A stretch of 15,413 nucleotides of DNA from Alphaproteobacteria bacterium. GTDB taxonomy: Bacteria > Pseudomonadota > Alphaproteobacteria > JAAXGF01. Position numbers and translations under genes: made by a program. This document shows positions 14,885 through 15,413 of this stretch, in pieces; the first letter of the stretch is position 1, and each line of letters opens with the position of its first letter. Where the stretch lies: the NCBI GenBank assembly GCA_012267605.1, contig JAAXGF010000193.1, positions 1 to 15,413 of the forward strand, given 5' to 3'. Below the pieces are notes generated by a model that worked only from the letters and a program-made list of their open reading frames with translations, was not told the DNA's origin and did not search any database.

Positions 14885-14917
14885 CGAGAACGACCGCCCG
14901 ACGGGCGGCCGTTCTCG
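14885..14917 (+). terminator. strong hairpin, probable terminator of the PEP-CTERM relic
   Basis: Outer arms CGAGAACG (14885-14892) and CGTTCTCG (14910-14917) and inner arms CCGCCC (14894-14899) and GGGCGG (14903-14908) form a 14-pair stem with a single A-C mismatch and a GAC loop. It lies 19 bases after the relic stop. There is no T-run, so a Rho-independent role is likely but not certain. Confidence 0.6.
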
Positions 14918-14932
14918 TATCCTGGTCCCATC

Positions 14933-14950
14933 GCGAATATTCTTATTCGC
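14933..14950. repeat. small perfect inverted repeat
   Basis: GCGAATA at 14933-14939 and TATTCGC at 14944-14950 are perfectly complementary around a TTCT loop. It stands 15 bases after the larger hairpin. Role unknown. Confidence 0.5.
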
Positions 14951-14981
14951 TCAGTTGGCTGACGAATATTAGTCGCGCTCG

Positions 14982-15012
14982 CCAAGTCGGTTACAAGCGA
15001 TAAACCGATTGG
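14982..15012. repeat. imperfect inverted repeat downstream of the VOC relic
   Basis: CCAAGTCGGTT at 14982-14992 and AACCGATTGG at 15003-15012 pair over ten bases with one bulged G, around a 10-base loop. On the minus strand it lies about 48 bases past the VOC relic stop and could be an old terminator of that gene. Confidence 0.4.
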
Positions 15013-15059
15013 ATCATCACCGGCCGAATTTATCTGATCGTTGTACGCATCTTTTTGAA

Positions 15060-15206
15060 CTAAGTGGCACTCGGCATGTTTTTCATCGCTTCTTCCATTT
15101 CTTCAGGAGAAACGTCACGGACTTTCTGTGCAAGCTTCCACAGATTTCCATCAACGTCCCGGACCGCGCCGACACGATCACCCCAGAACATATCTTCCGG
15201 CTCTGA
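15060..15206 (-). pseudogene. C-terminal remnant of a VOC-superfamily (PhnB/glyoxalase-like) gene
   Basis: On the minus strand 48 codons before a TAG at 15060 read SEPEDMFWGDRVGAV, RDVDGNLWKLAQKVRD and VSPEEMEEAMKNM. This is the typical end of PhnB-like VOC proteins (MFWGDR, DxxGxxW, DVSPEEM), a fold that includes glyoxalases and antibiotic-binding proteins, usually about 130-160 residues long. The family match stops at about 15206; beyond it the frame runs into a TAG at 15222-15224 that belongs to the IS end. The first two thirds of the gene are therefore missing here and may lie past the insertion, outside the window. Confidence 0.8.
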
Positions 15207-15413
15207 TACAGCTGGACACTTCTAAAAACCTCGCGATTTTGGGAGGAAAATGATTCAATCGGGGGAGGAGTGATTTTGGGGGAAGCATCGTGTCGCAACC
15301 AGGTTTTTGGGATTTTGAAAATCGGCTTCGTCGGCTGAGCGATCTTGGTGATCATCTCGAAGCGTTTTCGCGGGTCATTGATTTCGAGGTTTTCCGCGGC
15401 GATTTAGAGGCGG
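15204..15413 (+). mobile_element. left end of an IS5-family insertion sequence (truncated by the window)
   Basis: The stretch starts where the VOC match ends, carries an approx. 85-base non-coding leader (ACAGCTGGACACTTCT near its start) and then an IS5-family transposase start. The boundary is inferred within a few bases; the inverted repeat cannot be checked because the other end is outside the window. Confidence 0.7.
15290..15413 (+). CDS. IS5-family transposase, N-terminal part
   Basis: From the GTG at 15290 the 41 visible residues include QPGFWDFENRLRRLSDLGD and LEAFSRVIDFEVFRGDLE. This is the characteristic N-terminus of one group of IS5-family DDE transposases (pattern QPGFFDxxxRLxxLSxxGDxLExxxRxVDFExFRxDLE). 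The DDE catalytic core lies beyond the window. The purine-rich GGGGGAAG just upstream, ending at about 15284, is a suitable ribosome site. Whether the element is intact cannot be seen. Confidence 0.85.
   Translation, partial: MSQPGFWDFENRLRRLSDLGDHLEAFSRVIDFEVFRGDLEA

Noticed and set aside
15083..15355. Minus-strand 90-codon open frame across the VOC relic and IS end
   Set aside because: It is out of frame with the VOC match and crosses the IS boundary, so it is accidental.

Overview
The window looks like chromosomal DNA of a moderately GC-rich proteobacterium, most likely an alphaproteobacterium. That is an inference: the periplasmic cyclophilin resembles those common in alphaproteobacteria, DUF2189 membrane proteins and Sel1 lipoprotein-like genes are frequent there, and no rRNA or other strict phylogenetic marker is present. 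No tRNA, rRNA, CRISPR array or phage gene was seen.

Layout. Positions 1-2269 hold the end of a GGDEF gene, a periplasmic peptidyl-prolyl isomerase (minus strand), a short relic of a CzcA/CusA-type RND efflux pump (minus) and a Sel1-repeat protein. Positions 2276-11671 are the core of the window, a divergent cluster around an intergenic region at 6432-6674. Leftward run a transmembrane Ser/Thr kinase with a parallel beta-helix outside the membrane and two paralogous membrane-anchored VWA proteins. Rightward run a small exported protein, an FHA protein, a MotA/TolQ/ExbB-type channel subunit, a second FHA protein, a membrane-anchored PP2C phosphatase, and a large protein made of an inactive trypsin-like domain, a peptidoglycan-binding domain, a membrane segment and a cytoplasmic FHA domain.

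Proposed working of the core (inference). The two VWA proteins carry a MotB/ExbD-like N-terminal membrane helix with a conserved Asp, so they could be the B subunits of the MotA-like proton channel, with VWA domains replacing the usual peptidoglycan-binding domain. One VWA domain has an intact metal site and the other a broken one. Kinase, phosphatase and three FHA readers form a phospho-threonine circuit. The beta-helix, the pseudo-protease and the peptidoglycan-binding domain could sense the cell envelope. The parts recall the TerY-P triad (VWA, PP2C, kinase) and the PpkA/PppA/Fha pathway of type VI secretion, but no ter or T6SS structural genes are visible. This cluster is the best candidate for a little-described system.

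Positions 11770-15413 are an area of decay: a DUF2189 membrane protein gene with one in-frame TGA, a PrsT-like TPR lipoprotein of the PEP-CTERM/exosortase type, a degenerate PEP-CTERM tail with a strong hairpin behind it, the C-terminal remnant of a VOC (PhnB-like) gene, and the left end of an IS5-family element that appears to have cut that VOC gene.
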